Below, piece by piece: positions 12,055 through 23,500 of a stretch of DNA of 64,000 bases. Source of the DNA: Sphagnum compactum (taxonomy: Eukaryota > Bryophyta > Sphagnopsida > Sphagnales); assembly GCA_965153455.1 (NCBI GenBank), contig OZ234495.1:25664875-25728874 (forward strand), read 5' to 3'. Each line of letters starts with the position of its first letter. The first letter of the stretch is position 1. The position numbers and the translations under genes were made by a program. The notes under the pieces are model-generated. The model had not been told where the DNA came from, did not search any database, and saw only the letters and a list, made by a program, of their open reading frames with translations.

Positions 12055-13792
12055 TTCATCCTCAATTCTTGTTTCATTTCAGCAATGCTTTTGAAGGGTG
12101 TCTTGTTCCAGTGTGTTGACCAGCAGGTATCTTTAGCATAACACTGAAAGAAATAACAATCTTTGTTGGATTTGAAATTTCACAAAAAGTAATTTACTTC
12201 ACAGGTACTGTATGTATAAGGGTTTAGGGTTTACAATACAACAACATCCATTTTCAAGTGTCTTGTATCTTTCTTCGGGGTTTAGGGTCAATTTCAAGCA
12301 GCTCTATATTCCTCAAGCGGCTGTCAGACAGGTTTAGGGTTTAGGGTTTAGATTACAACAACAACCATTTACAAGTATATATTTGTGTTTCCTTCAGATC
12401 AGCTTCAATCAAACAGACTTTCTATTTTCCTGAAGCACCTTGTCAGCCATTAGAACATTCATGAAGAAACTGGTAGTTATACTCTCCAAATAAAATTTTA
12501 TCTTTTAGATCTGAGCATCTTCCAAATTTTTGTTTTGATTTTGAGACTGATCTGTTGATCATGTGGAGATGATTGACCTAGCTAATTGTTTGACTGCGCA
12601 TGGTACTGGGACAGATGTGCTAGGTGGTTGTCGGAGGAGCGCAAAGCAAGGACAGTAAACTCTCCTGCAGCTTAATAGACTGATCATGATCATTCTACCT
12701 ACCTGTTCCTTTAGTTACATGTGATGAATGCTATAAAATGTTGCATATATACATTGTTGTCAGTAGATTTTTGAGCTCAATGGAAAGCATTCGCCGTGTC
12801 CATTTTGTGTGTGATTAGTGAGCCATTGTAACCCTAACCCTAGAACATTGTTAATTAAACCCTAAAATGCTAACCTCAATTCATAATGTTAAACTAGGGT
12901 CCATTATTCCTTTTCAATAAAAATGTATTTTACAAATTATTTGACATTGCCATGTGGCATGTTTCTATTCCTCGATCTTTAGAAGATGTGGCAGATTTGA
13001 AAGTTCCATTCAAATAATAATCCGACACATGTCAAGATCTTCATTCTTGACATCTGATGAATGGGATATATCTAGGGTTTTTTAATAAATATATAAATGT
13101 CATGATGTTCATAATGAGACACATGGCACATGTCGATTAGCCAAACACAAAAGTCGTGGCCATTTCTTGGCCATAAGATTAAAAAAATTCTAAATCATCC
13201 AATTTCATGATTTGGGAAAATCGAACCCTCTAATCAAATGCCATGTGTGTAAATCAAAAACATAGGAATTGGATGGTCCAAATATGTTTTTGTTTTTTCA
13301 AATATTAAAAACCATGCCATGTGGCAACAACCCATTAGTTAATCAGAAAAAAAACATGGCCACTCCCTACCCATAAGATCAGGAAAAACTTGATCTTACA
13401 TTGTCTTACCACATGTGACAATCCCAATGTGTTGAATCTAATGATCTAGATAAATCTAGAAGGATTTAAGGAAACATAATTTAATTATTTCAATAGTTAA
13501 CATGTGTCTCCACATGGTTGGAGTTTGGATCCACCAAAATAGTTGCAATTTATAGTCGCAAAATGATGCCCCGTATACATTATGTATATATTGGCCCCAT
13601 CGGATGAAACAGTATATACTAATTTAGTCTTCATCTACCATCTGATGACGTCATCATGATGTAATGTTTCATGCGACTATTTGTCATCTACGACTTGTCT
13701 TAGGCGATTACTAGATAGTTAGTTGTAAAATGTTTCTTTCGACTAAAAAACAGTCATAAACACCAGTTGCAAGTCAAGCTTTTTCTTCTTGT
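12055..13792. other. 3' part of the CACTA-like element: TTTAGGG repeats and subterminal region
   Basis: Telomere-like TTTAGGG words lie at 12,218-12,234, 12,279-12,288 and 12,331-12,351. The first and last begin two diverged tandem copies of a unit of about 118 bp (12,220-12,337 and 12,338-12,450) that share the words ACAACAACA, TTTCAAG.AG and CTGTCAG. From 12,940 the sequence turns AT-rich with repeated CATGTGGCA and GCCATGTG words, then GCGACTA subterminal repeats to the element end. No gene is seen. Confidence 0.55.
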
Positions 13793-13796
13793 GTTA

Positions 13797-14640
13797 TAAT
13801 GTTGAAGATATTACAAATGGATGGAAGGCTTAGTTGATGTGCCTTGACCACTCTCTAAAAGATTTTATTCTAGTGTAATTTATTTGCCAATGTTGTAATA
13901 AGATAAGGACTTTTTAGCGATTGGTTTTTGTTAAATTTGTCTGGTGAACTGAATTGCAAAGTTCAACTTGCAGTTGTGCTGACTTGTAATGCTCATATAC
14001 ATTGAGACCATTGCAACTCCCATCTTAGCTGTGCACTACCAAGGGGTGGTTGCCACCTGTTGTATGTTTACCTCCAACCATTAACCCCAAACACTGGAAG
14101 ATTTTTCTGCAAATTTAGTGAACAAGTTTCTTGCCTCTATGGGCTTGAGTAAAATAATGTGCAGTTTGAAATATTTTAGTTGTGATTTTGGGGGAAATTT
14201 TCTCTTGTTTTATTTTTCCATAAGATTATTTTGCAATTGAAGTGTAGCAAGGTGGACAAAGGATGTGAAATATTGAAATGGGCATAAAGTTCATGACCAT
14301 GACTATAAACTATGTAACAAAGCAGAGTTGCGTGCAACAATGGAAACAACGCAAACAAGGGTGGGCCAACATTAGACATTGGCAAAGGGTGCAATCTCAA
14401 AAATCCATGAAAACAACTTTTTTTTCATGGTAGGTAGAATGACTAGTTTATGGCCCACTCGTCTCCCCTATAGCAAGCTAGGTGGGGCAAGATTGATAGC
14501 CAGGGTTCATTGCTGGAATTACAAAAAGAACATTGGGTATGTTGTCATGTTCATACACACCTTGCATGAAAGTGCATTGAAAACTATTGTCAATTAGACA
14601 CGATCCATTTTGAGAAGGGCTAGGAGTCGAATGGGAGGAG
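13797..14640. other. Non-coding sequence right of the CACTA-like element
   Basis: I recognise no gene. Short ORFs on both strands (for example 14,176-14,400 minus and 14,379-14,597 plus) have no family features. Confidence 0.45.
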
Positions 14641-14644
14641 CAGA

Positions 14645-14836
14645 ATGGATCCAGACATCACTAGAGATATCTTTGCAACTAATGAAAATAATGTCACCAG
14701 TAGGGAGGGAAGCTCGAATGGAACAGAAATGACCTCATCTATTGTCGGCTACGAGGAGCTCAGAAGGCGCCAAGTTGCAAAGAACCAAGCAAGTATGCGA
14801 GAGTGTGGCTTGTTGCAAGCTGTTGAGGAATTGTAG
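14645..14836 (+). CDS. Short hypothetical ORF with a YExLRxxxxxxNxxxxxxxGL motif
   Basis: This 63-codon ORF begins at an ATG and is acidic and Ser/Thr-rich in its first half. It ends with a Tyr-Glu-Glu-Leu-Arg helix followed by basic residues, an Asn and a Gly-Leu. That spacing resembles a short motif common in plant repeat-associated hypothetical proteins. No full domain is recognisable. It sits just upstream of the 75-bp tandem array. It may be a remnant of a longer transposon-related reading frame. I cannot assign a function. Confidence 0.25.
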   Translation: MDPDITRDIFATNENNVTSREGSSNGTEMTSSIVGYEELRRRQVAKNQASMRECGLLQAVEEL

Positions 14837-14964
14837 GCTCACTACCTTGCCATTGTAGCTCCACTCATACATGTAGAGAGGATTGGAATAACATTATGCC
14901 TGAAAGTGCATGCGAAGGATGCATTGTGCTTAGGTCAAATTGAAATCTCGTGGTAGAATAGTGT

Positions 14965-15545
14965 AAAATTACGTAAGGAACCTTAAACATGTGCACCTTT
15001 ATTCCACCATTCCTTTGTGAAAGCTAAAAAATGAAGGGTCACAAAATAAGGATTTGTACAAAATATTACACCTTTATTACATCATGCCTTTATGCAAGAC
15101 TAGAAAATGAAGGTCACAAAATAAGGATTTGTATAAAGTATTACACCTTTATTCCATCATGCTTTTATGTAACGTTAAAAAAAAGGGGTCACAAAATAAG
15201 GATTTGTACAAAGTACTACACCTTTATTACATCATGCCTTTATGCAAGACTAGAAAATGAAGGTCACAAAATAAGGATTTGTACAAAGTACTACACCTTT
15301 ATTCCATCATGCTTTTATGCAACGTTAAAAAAAGGGGTCACAAAATAAGGATTTGTACAAAGTACTACACCTCTATTACATCATGCCTTTATGTAAGACT
15401 AGAAAATGAAGGTCACAAAAAGGATTTGTACAAAGTACTACACCTTTATTCCATCATGCTTTTATGCAACGTTAAAAAAAAGGGGTCACAAAATAAGGAT
15501 TTGTACAAAGTACTACACCTCTATTACATCATGCCTTTATGAATT
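14965..15545. repeat. 75-bp tandem repeat array with two alternating unit types
   Basis: Units beginning GGTCACAAAATAAGG start at 15,037, 15,112, 15,187, 15,262, 15,336, 15,411 and 15,484, a spacing of 73-75 bp. A diverged unit precedes them. Two variants alternate: type A contains TTACATCATGCC and ends AGACTAGAAAATGAA, and type B contains TTCCATCATGCT and ends ACGTTAAAAAAAGG. The true higher-order unit is therefore a dimer of about 150 bp. Single diverged copies lie near 15,944 and 16,119. Because 75 is divisible by three the array stays open in one frame, but the implied 25-residue repeat looks accidental. Confidence 0.9.
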
Positions 15546-17582
15546 TTTAAATTCAAGATCGTGAAGTCCTAAAGGGCCATTGATGTCAAGAACACAAATG
15601 ATAACTATTTTTAGCTCTTGTTATTTTAATGATTAGTTTGGATCATTCCCTTGTGCATGTACTAGAGAAAATGAAAAAATATCTAATGTGTAAATGTAAG
15701 GACACTTAAAAGAAAAAAATCTTGAATGGGTCAGAAATGGTTCAAGAATCAATATGTTAATGCATATTGTAGGTTTTTGGGTGTTCATTATTTTTCACGA
15801 GTGTGTGCATAGGTGGGAAAAACATAGCCCACTTAGTTTAATCAAATAAACCAATGTATAAGTAGATGGAATTTTATTTTTAATTTGGGTCCAACTTTCC
15901 TATGATTTTGGCAAGGTGGTTCCTAGTGGTACCCCCAAGGATAAGTTTGTTGTACACCTTTATTCCACCATGTTTTTCAACAAGGACTTTAAAATTATTT
16001 GGGTCTAGTGTGTTTTTTAAAAATTCTTGAAAGTGGCCTAAATGGTGACTACGTGTTTTGATTAGAAAGTTTTAATGTTCCAAAAGAACAATAAAAACTG
16101 TTAGGTTAGAAAATGCAAGTCAAAAAATAAGGATTTGTACGAAGTGTTACACTTTTATTCCACCATGCCTCTTGGCAAGGAATACATAATTACCAAGATC
16201 CAATGTTTTTTTAAGGAGTCTCCACTTAGCTAACAACCAACATTTTTTGAAGGATTTTGTGATGTAGCAAAATTAATGTGATCATCTAAAAAATAATTTA
16301 ACCAAATTTGGTTAGATATTAAATATGAAAGTAGGAAATAATAAAATCATTATATATTCTTGGCTACCTATTGGAACTTATCATAAAAATCTAGCAATTA
16401 AAAAAAATTATTTTGAAGTTTTGGTGAAATTGGGCCTTTTTTGCATGGAAAATCCCATGTGTAGGTTGAAATCATATTTTTCAAATCAAAATTTGGTGAA
16501 ATTTCACCAATAAAAAAATCCTACTAATATCAACCCAAATGGTTACAACCGCATGCCAACATTACAAGTTGCATTATGTGTGTGAATGGTGGTTATTTCA
16601 ATTTTGACAAATTCTGAATTTAGACTCTAAAAACAAAATTTGGAACCTTTTAATGAATGTTGGAGAATTGGAATGGCAAAACTTGGTGAAAAACTTTTGA
16701 CTAGTAGCTCAAACTACTTGAATTACAAGTTAAAACTTGGATTGCATATAACTTTAAATGAGTATTAATCACAAACATTTTTACAAGTCGATAAAAGTTG
16801 ACAAAACATGGAATAAAAAACACCAAATTGACAATCATGTGAAAAAGCTAAACCCTTATTCTAGCTCGGACATTACACCCAATGACAACACATGACCTTA
16901 ATCTAAGAACCACAAATTTGTTTTAGAGATACAATGAAAATCAAATGGGAAGGAAATATAAATTTACTGAAAGTTCAAACTAGTTGACATTATGGAAACT
17001 ACAAATTGTTTACCAAAAGATACCAACTACACATGAGCTGTGAAATGTAAGTTTTTCAAATCACTTATTTTCAACCTTAACATTCATGAAGACAACATTA
17101 TAAAATAATCTTTGTGAGCATTTGGATTTGGTGATTCCTATTCATGGATGATATAATCCATCAATTATTGGTTGGAAATTTCTCTTGCCCAATGACTTGG
17201 GTAATTTATCGTTGACAATTACTTTTCAATTTTCTTTACTACAAGATATTTGTACAAATATTTCAAAGTACAAATAGAGCTAGGTCCTCTTGCATCTTCT
17301 TTCCAATTCTATATCAATAATTACAAATCCATCACTTAGTGTATTCGAACATGCAAATCCACATTGAGCCCAAAAGTGAATTGAATTACATGGATTGGAA
17401 CTGACTTTTGGGCTAATTTTGTTTGCATTTGCAGAAGTTCAATGACATTGATTGGGCAAACATGTCAACTTGCCATCTTGTTGAGATTGTGCATAACATC
17501 TAGTTGCAGTAGTCAGGAAAGCGTAGCACCTCCTTGTACACATCGACTGATATTTGTCCATTGCAACTAAGGGCCTTTAGTC
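15546..17582. other. Non-coding AT-rich DNA with stray array units
   Basis: Apart from diverged 75-bp-array units near 15,944-15,975 and 16,119-16,180, I see only AT-rich sequence and no gene. Confidence 0.5.
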
Positions 17583-17604
17583 ATAGGCCCACTTAATACT
17601 AGGA

Positions 17605-17868
17605 GTGAAGACTGATGTTCAACCCAAATCCAACATTCCTATTGGTGCAAAAGTTGAAATCAGTCCCAAGGGCTTTACAGTAGGAGTCAAAGCTGACATG
17701 GAAAATAACTTTTCAATCTGCCCCAAGTTACTAATAAATGATGAACATTGTGGCGTTGTATTGGCCCCAAGGCTGAAAAAGGGATACCAACAAATTTGGG
17801 AGGCCGGTTTTTCAACCCTTGGGGCCAATGTTTCAGCATTTATTAATACCCTGACATCAATGTTCTAG
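17605..17868 (+). other. Open frame conserved between duplication copies, function unknown
   Basis: The frame reads DVQPKS.IPIGAKVE, SPKGFTVGVKAD and LKKGYQQIWEA in both copies (here and 55,651-56,004). The opposite strand is also open across it. It begins without a clear start and has no known domain. It may be a decayed transposon-derived reading frame or a chance frame in repetitive DNA. A phrase close to its end (GCAACCCAAAAATGCTCAAA) resembles non-coding repeat text, which argues against a gene. Confidence 0.3.
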
Positions 17869-18236
17869 CATTTATTAGTAAGTTAGGGCCAATTTGCAAC
17901 CCAAAAATGCTCAAAGTTTGCCCCAAGTTTTTTTGGCCCTGACTGCTAGTGTAAATCGCGGTCAACCCTGGTTGTAAACCCCAAACTGGACCAAATGGAG
18001 AGTCATAGAACGTGGCGAGGACTTTTTAAGCCTAACGGCGACAAGTTGCCTCGGCTAATGGCTAAAACCTACAGAGAACCTGCCTACAGCACCCATCTGT
18101 GACGAAAGACATTAAATCAGCAATGCGTCGTAGTTTGCATGCAGTACAAAAGTTGAGTTAAGTCCAAGTCCGCATGCGCACCGCCACCGCACACAGTCTT
18201 CCACTCGGTACGTACCCTTGTGGAGTTGAGGCGGAC

Positions 18237-18284
18237 AGTACCTAGTCCAGGGGTAAGAGGAAGGTACCTGGTCCAGGGGGTAAG
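18237..18284 (+). promoter_or_regulatory. Direct repeat in the CVNH promoter
   Basis: Two near-identical stretches, each about 21 bp with the core GTACCT.GTCCAGGGG and ending GTAAG, lie in tandem at 18,237-18,257 and 18,263-18,284, just upstream of the TATA box. The same pair is in copy 2 at about 58,216-58,263. They could be a duplicated upstream element. Confidence 0.45.
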
Positions 18285-18301
18285 CGGTGATTGAGTTCTG
18301 G

Positions 18302-18308
18302 TATATAA
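18302..18308 (+). promoter_or_regulatory. TATA box of CVNH copy 1
   Basis: TATATAA sits 175 bp upstream of the signal-peptide ATG at 18,483. Transcription would start near 18,332-18,340, leaving a 5' leader of about 145 nt. The sequence around it is identical in copy 2. Confidence 0.65.
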
Positions 18309-18482
18309 GAGATAGGATAGCTGGGTGTAACATTCATCTCAAGCATTCGCAACTCTACTCCTGCAGCGTCCTTTCACTCCATCATCGTTGTGAGAACATC
18401 CCACTGACTCTAGTGACAATTGCAAGCTACCATGAGTCTCTCAGTTACTCGTGAGCTCAATTTCAGTGTTGATCAGATCATC

Positions 18483-19548
18483 ATGGCTTGGCAGAAGACG
18501 ACCCTTCTAGCTGTGGCAGGGGTTCTCTGCCTGTCGGCATTACTCAATGGAGCTGAAGCATCGGTGAGTGCCAGCGACACTCCGCTGTTAAGCAACGCAA
18601 CTCAAGCATCCGGGGTGAGTGCCAGCAACAGTTGGAAATTGATAGATACCCTCCGTACTTCCTCTTGTTGGACTGATGAAAGTTTACCAGTTTTGATAGT
18701 TAATGAGCTAGGTGGCCATATCTAAATATGCCTTCAGCTCGTATGCCCTGGATGTATGATTAGTGCCTGTTTCACTGAAGTCGTGATTGTCCGATGCTCT
18801 TATTCTATCCCTGTTCCGCAGCTGCTTATCTATGTACCTTCCTTTACTAAAGCTTCAGAATGTGATTCATCGGTGATGTTCATGATCTCCAGTTCTTTAC
18901 ATCAGCTGTAGTGCAGTGATTCTCGATATATCAGTTGCTGGTGGATTTGAGTGTCATATGTACTACCGTGCTGCTGGGACGTCTTGTTGGACACTTGAAT
19001 GCAGTTCGATCTATGTGGTGCAGGAATAAAGATGCCCCAAATATGCATCGTCTCCATATTGTCTGATTCAGGATTGCATGTACCACTCCATTTTCCGCCG
19101 GACGAAGATACATATGACTAATTTGTGAGTGTGTGTGATCTGTCATTACCAGTGTGGCAATTTCGTAGCATCTTGCAATGGAATATCAATCTCGGGAAGC
19201 TTGCTATCAGCCACCTGCAGAGACGAAAACGGAAATTCACATTTCACTGAATTAGATCTCAATCCCCATCTAGCCAACATCAACGGGGTCTTGGAGCCGG
19301 GAAGCAACTACATTGAAACGTGCACTTCACAAGGAGGTAGCGAAGAAGGATCATCGTTCATCATTTTTGCTGAATGCAGGCAGGAGAATGGCAACGTTGT
19401 TCCCACGTCCTTCGACGTAAATAACAATGTCGCGAACATCAACGGTCAACTGCAATGGCATGACTGCAATCAATTGCTTGCTATGGACGAGATTGCTGCT
19501 GCCGACGAGGATGTTGCCCTCAGTGGCAGGAAGTTGCTCAGTCATTGA
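18483..19548 (+). CDS. Secreted cyanovirin-N homologue (CVNH lectin), copy 1
   Basis: Exon 1 (18,483-18,563) encodes a signal peptide: basic start, a Leu/Ala/Val-rich core and cleavage around AEA-S. Exon 2 (19,153-19,548) encodes a single CVNH domain of about 105 residues and an acidic tail ending KLLSH. The domain has the CVNH tandem halves: ISGSLLSATC and SFIIFAEC are the paired strands, and LANING and VANING the repeated turns. Cysteines 8 and 22 of exon 2 have exactly the cyanovirin spacing, and Cys57-Cys75 is the second pair. Extra cysteines at 1 and 105 could bridge the termini. CVNH proteins bind high-mannose glycans; a secreted plant form would act in the apoplast or vacuole, perhaps in defence. 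An in-frame second donor after 18,614 would add 17 residues. An upstream in-frame ATG at 18,432 is absent from copy 2, so I prefer 18,483. Length is 158 or 175 residues. Confidence 0.9.
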
Positions 19549-20536
19549 TGATGGTTTAAGGAGGAAAATAATGCATGATGCGGGTATGCGTGCCGGTGGT
19601 CATCAACATGCATTCACATACTTGTGCATTCATAGCGGTTGTGTTGAGGATAGATCGATGTATTTGTACTTACATACTATGGAAATATAGCAAAGGTATG
19701 CGACCTATATACAAGAGAAGAGAGGAAAGCGCTAAGCTGGAGAGAAGTTCCATCTTAGTTATCTAACGTCTAAGTTCATCTTGAGAACTGACGTAAAGAT
19801 CGGAGGTTGTTGATCACCTACTACAGAGATCATGCTGATCTCTCAGAATCAGATTAATATTCGAAGCATGCATTACCTATAGTAGGCAAGTTGCTTCTAT
19901 ATAGAACTGTATACCTGAACTGACTTGGACCAAATACATAAATATGTAACTAAATCTAAAAATGATGTGAATATCTTCTACGTGCTCTCCCTCATTTAGA
20001 TCGTTTTTGTATGCTAAAAGCATTTGGAGCCATGCTCTGTGTGTGACCTGCAAAAATATTTCTCACATCCAAGTTTAGTTATTAACTTTTTTCCAACCCC
20101 ACACTAAAACTGGGGCTGCAAGTAGGCGGGAGAGTACTAGTACCAACGCACATGAACCAATCAAACTATCTAGCCAATTACCAGCACTGTTACGCTCTGC
20201 TGTGCCTTTTACCAAGCTCAGCAAACTGTGCACAAATGTTGGGCCAAAATATTTTTGCTCTGCCAGACCAGCATGTTTTTCTTTATCCCATAATTTTTAA
20301 CTTGCAAGGTCACATACTGAGCACTCGTGGAGTTGCTCTAAGTACGTTAAAAACGAGGTGATATATCCGGGGTGTGAAGGGGGTGTGAACTCTGCAACTG
20401 TATCACAAAGCCTGCACCTTTGCCACAAAGCTTGCACCCCTAGCACTGTCCATGTGAGACATGCAAGTATGGAAAGACGTGAAGGTGACATGTCAGATGA
20501 CAAGACACTTGTCGTGGCATTGTAGGATGCTCATGT

Positions 20537-23500
20537 ATAACATTTGATTATTAGGTAGTAGTTGCAATTAAGATGCAATTGAAATCTTTATCCCATATTA
20601 TTTGTGATGCCTTTGAAATTTGTAAAATATATAACTAAGTGCATTAGAAATATTAAAAAACAAATGACATTTGGGATGAACTAATAAACGAGGTTTAGCT
20701 TTAAAAGCTAAACCCAAAATAAAATAGGATCACCCCAAATTATCTACTTACCTATCCACCTAGGCTATTTACATCGGTTTAACTACCTACCTACATACCT
20801 ACCTAGGCCTTCCTACCTACCTATTTAAATGTCATGTGTCAATGTCCTACCTAAATGTTATGTGTTGACATCCTATATACTACAATATTAATTAAGTTAA
20901 TTAAAAATCAAAATAAAAATTTAATTGCCATGTGTCACGAAACCATAGACACATGTCACAATATAAAAGAGGTTCATTTTAGTTGCACATTGTTTCATTT
21001 CATATATGCAACTATCCACCTCCATGAATACGACAAATAAAAATGTATGATCATATCATATATACATGTTAAGTACAAACTATCGCATGTAATTGAAAAT
21101 TGTGTGTAATTTGTCTTTTGTAACTATGAGAATTTTCAATTACATGTGTCATTTGCAACCAAAAATTAGTTGCAAATGACAATTGCAAAATGCAATTTTT
21201 TTACTAATGGCAAACATTAACCATCAAATGGCTCTAACATGGCCAAGTTATTGTATGATACAATGCAATTTAGGGCACTACTATAGGTATGCAAGTTGAA
21301 CCTTTCATCTTTCACATAAGCAATTTTTTTGAGTCGAGGAAAACATGTGCAATATTTTTTGTAATTTAAAAACCATAGTCGCCCCACTTGGGTCCATCAC
21401 CTTGAAACTAACCCAATCATCACAAACTTCATGGGCCACGACTTGGTAGTAATTGTCATGCGAAATTTGTTTTTCATAAATTCGTATGGAATAGACACGG
21501 ATGTCATTCATGTACTTGTATTGTTTGAACATTGATGCCATGCGCATTGTTTAAAGATGAATGTCATATGCTTATTTATATTGTTTAGACATGGATGTTA
21601 TATTTCTATATCACACGGATTTGGAATGAACCCATGAACTTTATAAATTTGTGATGATAGTGACATGTGTTACTTCCTAGTCCATAAAAAGGAATCATGG
21701 GTTTCATAACTACCCAAATTCACTAGGTTTTTAGTAAAATGGGACAAAATTTGATTAATATGCAATTTGCATGGTTTTGGTTAAAAAAGATTAATTGATT
21801 AGGACATTTTTAATGAAATTTTAAAATCATTTAGGATAGTCACAATGCACATGTTACATTGAATAAATAGAAACCTTAAAATTTTGACATGAATATTATG
21901 AGGTCCCAAGTTAATATGATGTCGATAAAAATGCTATGTCATCATGTACACCTTTTTTTTTCTAGGTCATGGAGTCATGGATTGTATTTTTTCATGACAT
22001 GTTGTGATAAACATACATGCATGTATTTTTTATTTTTTATTTAGGTTTTATCTACAAAAACTTTTAGCACCATTCATCAATAGCATATATACATGTTTGT
22101 ATATTACATTTGTACATGATACATCAATGTATATACACAATATATATCTTAATGCACACATCCAACAAGGTTTGAATCCAAGACCTCCTAAAGATGCACC
22201 AAGTTTTTAACTATGAAATCATTCCAATACTTTAATAAAAAAAAATTTAACATTTTGTTTAAGATGAAATTGTTTAAAAAATTCAAACTTTAAATATGTT
22301 TTCTTTTTCGAAATATATTCAAATATTACAAATGAAAACATGATCTTGAAGCTTATTTGATGAGGTATTCAAAGAAATAATTATAATTTATAAACAATCA
22401 ATTTAATTAAAAATAATTTAACATAATATCTTAAGATTAAATTTTTTAAATTTAAATTTTTTAAAAATTGACCTAGAATCTTTGTATTCAATGTGATTCA
22501 ATTCAAATGCGAATTCAAGAATGTTTTCATTCAATATTTAACATTATATTTTCATTATGTAAAATATATGTCCAATTTTTGTGGAATTGGAAGTTTTCCT
22601 CACTATGATTAAGTACAAAGTTTGTTTTTTTCACTTTTGTGATGTTGTTCAAATGTTAATCATCCATAAGGAAATTTAACCACATTTGGCTATAGACAAG
22701 TTATGGAATTGGAAACAAGTGTTTAAATGTTTCAATATTATGATTACCTATCATAACCTATTGTAAAAAATTGATGATATAGATATGTGATGAAAATGTT
22801 TTTTTCCCAAAAAAATTCCTTTGTTGATGTTGTTGCCCCCTTAAATTAGAAAACATTAGCCGCAAGAAGAAACATTAATTAAGTAATCAATATAGCCATT
22901 TTATTTTCAAGATCATCAAACCAATATTCATTATTCATAAAATTGTAATATCAGAAAATTGATTAAATAATGTAAACTATGGAATAATATTTAATTAAAT
23001 AGAACAGAGTTTTTATGGTTAATATTTCATATTTAATATATATAATTTATTATTGAATAATTTACAAATTTAAATTAATAATTTTATCTATTTATTTAAC
23101 GAATTAAATATTTTACTATATAATATTCATTATTGACTGATTTATTTGATAACATTTTCAAATCAAGGTATTAATCAAACTAAATATTATAAATAACTAC
23201 TAAGTAAGTTAACTATTAACTAACTAATTTTCATTAATTACCTGATCATTAATATTTACTAATAAAAATTTATGGTAAATAAAAATTAATTAATTAATTA
23301 AAAGTTATGTAGCTTATAAAAATACTAATTAAAATTTCAAATTTTCAATTACTTATTTAGTAATAATAAAAATGAATTAAATTGATTTCCTATTTAATTC
23401 ATAACTTCAGAGTTAAAATTTTATTAAAAAGTGACTAATATTCCAATTAGCAATTCAATTAATTATCTCATAATTCGTATTTACTAATCAAAAGTTATGG

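Larger units (their letters stand above)
7718..13793. mobile_element. Non-autonomous CACTA-like transposon carrying gene fragments (Pack-CACTA type)
   Basis: The left terminus reads CACTAGAAGAAA at 7,718. The reverse complement of the right terminus (ending 13,793) reads CACAAGAAGAAA, so 11 of 12 bases match. Both resemble the plant CACTA end CACTACAAGAAA. TTA flanks both sides (7,715-7,717 and 13,794-13,796), the 3-bp target duplication expected of CACTA (EnSpm) elements. Subterminal TGCGACTA-type repeats occur at both ends: left near 7,755, 7,765 and 7,833, right near 13,553 (inverted) and 13,672. The 6,076-bp interior has no transposase but holds a patatin-like exon and a multi-exon G-patch gene with introns, which implies capture of genomic DNA. 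The boundaries rest on short motifs and could be coincidence. The subterminal repeats make that less likely. Confidence 0.65.
17583..20536 (+). repeat. Segmental duplication, copy 1 (carries a CVNH gene)
   Basis: This segment is almost identical to 55,723-60,491 in the same orientation, about 38 kb away. It starts at ACTTAA.ACTAGGAGT and ends at GGATGCTCATGT, after which the flanks differ. Relative to copy 2 it has an extra 80 bp or so in 17,802-17,890. It lacks a 1.9-kb block (junction at about 18,015, next to a shared GTGG), a 16-base stretch near 18,030, and has 30 extra bases in the lectin intron near 19,045. No flanking target duplication is evident, so the mechanism is open. Confidence 0.9.

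Noticed and set aside
12218-12351. TTTAGGG words as an interstitial telomere
   Set aside because: Only a few short words lie inside a 118-bp tandem unit, with no long array.
15031-15542. Open frames with 25-residue repeats in the 75-bp array
   Set aside because: The frame is open only because the unit length is divisible by three; there is no start context, signal or known repeat protein.
14965-15545. CRISPR-like reading of the tandem arrays (also 29,585-30,245)
   Set aside because: There are no unique spacers; whole units repeat, and the DNA is plant nuclear.
22160-22200. GGTTTGAATCC box as a tRNA gene or SINE promoter
   Set aside because: No A box at the right distance and no cloverleaf could be drawn.
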